A DNA stretch of 39,022 bases from Anaerolineales bacterium (GTDB lineage Bacteria > Chloroflexota > Anaerolineae > Anaerolineales > Villigracilaceae). Positions 38,721 through 39,022 of the stretch are shown one piece after another (within the stretch, counting starts at the first letter, position 1; each line of letters opens with the position of its first letter). The stretch lies in the NCBI GenBank assembly GCA_024710905.1, contig JANJTV010000116.1, positions 1 to 39,022 on the forward strand. Reading direction: 5' to 3'. Both the position numbers and the translations under genes were made by a program. Below the pieces are notes generated by a model. That model was not told the origin of the DNA, made no database searches, and was given only the letters and a program-made list of their open reading frames with translations.

Positions 38721-39022
38721 AATTGATGCGAACGATCTGACCGACAGAGATTTTGTCAGGGTTCTTGATGTCAGGGTTCAACTTGAGCAGGGCATCGTAG
38801 GTGATGTTGAATTTGGCCGCAATCTTTTTTAGTGTGTCACCGCTTTGCACACTGTAGCTGGTTACATTTGCTGGGAGGTTAATCACCTGGCCAATATAAA
38901 TCTTGTTCGGGTCCTTAATCTGCGGGTTGGCCTTTATCAGGGCATCAAGGGTGGTGAACGTCCAGGAGGAAATCTTTTTCAGCGTGTCACCCTTTTGCAC
39001 TGTGTATGTCCCGGCGCCGGGT
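38719..39022 (-). CDS. LysM-domain protein, C-terminal part (N-terminus beyond window)
   Basis: The frame is open to the window edge, so the gene continues beyond it; the internal GTG at 39000 is not the true start. About 100 residues are visible, made of two LysM repeats: TYTVQKGDTLKKIS...IYIGQVINLP and SYSVQSGDTLKKIAAKFNI...KISVGQIVRIN. LysM domains bind N-acetylglucosamine polymers such as peptidoglycan, so the protein is probably exported or cell-wall associated. A short linker rich in Gly/Pro (PGAG) precedes the first repeat. What lies N-terminal (enzyme domain or more LysM) is unknown. Confidence 0.92.
   Translation of the reverse strand, partial: PGAGTYTVQKGDTLKKISSWTFTTLDALIKANPQIKDPNKIYIGQVINLPANVTSYSVQSGDTLKKIAAKFNITYDALLKLNPDIKNPDKISVGQIVRIN

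Overview
The window reads as a chromosomal segment of an anaerobic or facultative Chloroflexota bacterium, most likely class Anaerolineae. This is an inference from gene content: an HdrABC-MvhADG hydrogenase operon, pyruvate phosphate dikinase, split FeoB, ribosomal protein L31 with an added C-terminal domain, and STAND-type LuxR regulators next to threonine/proline-rich secreted proteins. No rRNA, tRNA, CRISPR array, insertion sequence or phage module was recognised. Coding density is high, and no gap between genes exceeds about 250 bases.

Layout. (1) 1-642: the 3' end of an M3-family oligoendopeptidase, cut by the window edge but including its zinc motif. (2) 761-3438, minus: iron uptake operon feoA-feoB(G domain)-feoB(membrane domain)-feoC behind a palindromic operator. 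(3) 3635-11109, minus: hdrC-hdrB-hdrA-mvhD-mvhG-small ORF-mvhA-maturation protease. This encodes a soluble electron-bifurcating [NiFe]-hydrogenase/heterodisulfide-reductase complex. Its promoter carries two GTGA-N6-TCAC operators, one of them close to the Rex (NADH sensor) consensus. (4) 11355-21696, minus: a signalling cassette made of an unknown 295-aa protein, an RsbW-like kinase, a 1314-aa 7TM-PASx4-GAF-PP2C-HATPase sensor, a STAS anti-anti-sigma protein, four tandem patatin-like hydrolases and a cNMP-binding PP2C phosphatase. (5) 21839-24111, minus: secD-secF, divergent from (6) 24384-25473, plus: rplU-rpmA-rpmE with a perfect-consensus promoter. (7) 25564-29165, plus: tdk, hpt, a tRNA nucleotidyltransferase-like protein and an alpha/beta hydrolase. 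(8) 29220-30026, minus: a small zinc-ribbon protein and a lone receiver protein. (9) 30195-32954, plus: ppdK. (10) about 32990-35997, minus: a membrane-anchored extracellular protein, a HemK-like methyltransferase and a frameshifted second methyltransferase. (11) 36167-38653, plus: a STAND/LuxR regulator that appears to be leaderless. (12) 38719-39022, minus: the C-terminal part of a LysM protein.

The most promising candidate for an undescribed system is the 11355-20800 cassette. It contains a complete partner-switching circuit (two PP2C phosphatases, two HATPase switch kinases, one STAS protein) but no sigma factor, and the slot where a sigma factor would be expected is filled by four patatin paralogs. 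One of these has its catalytic serine displaced. I infer that the switch may control the patatins, and hence membrane lipid hydrolysis, directly. The sequence shows the linkage but not the mechanism.
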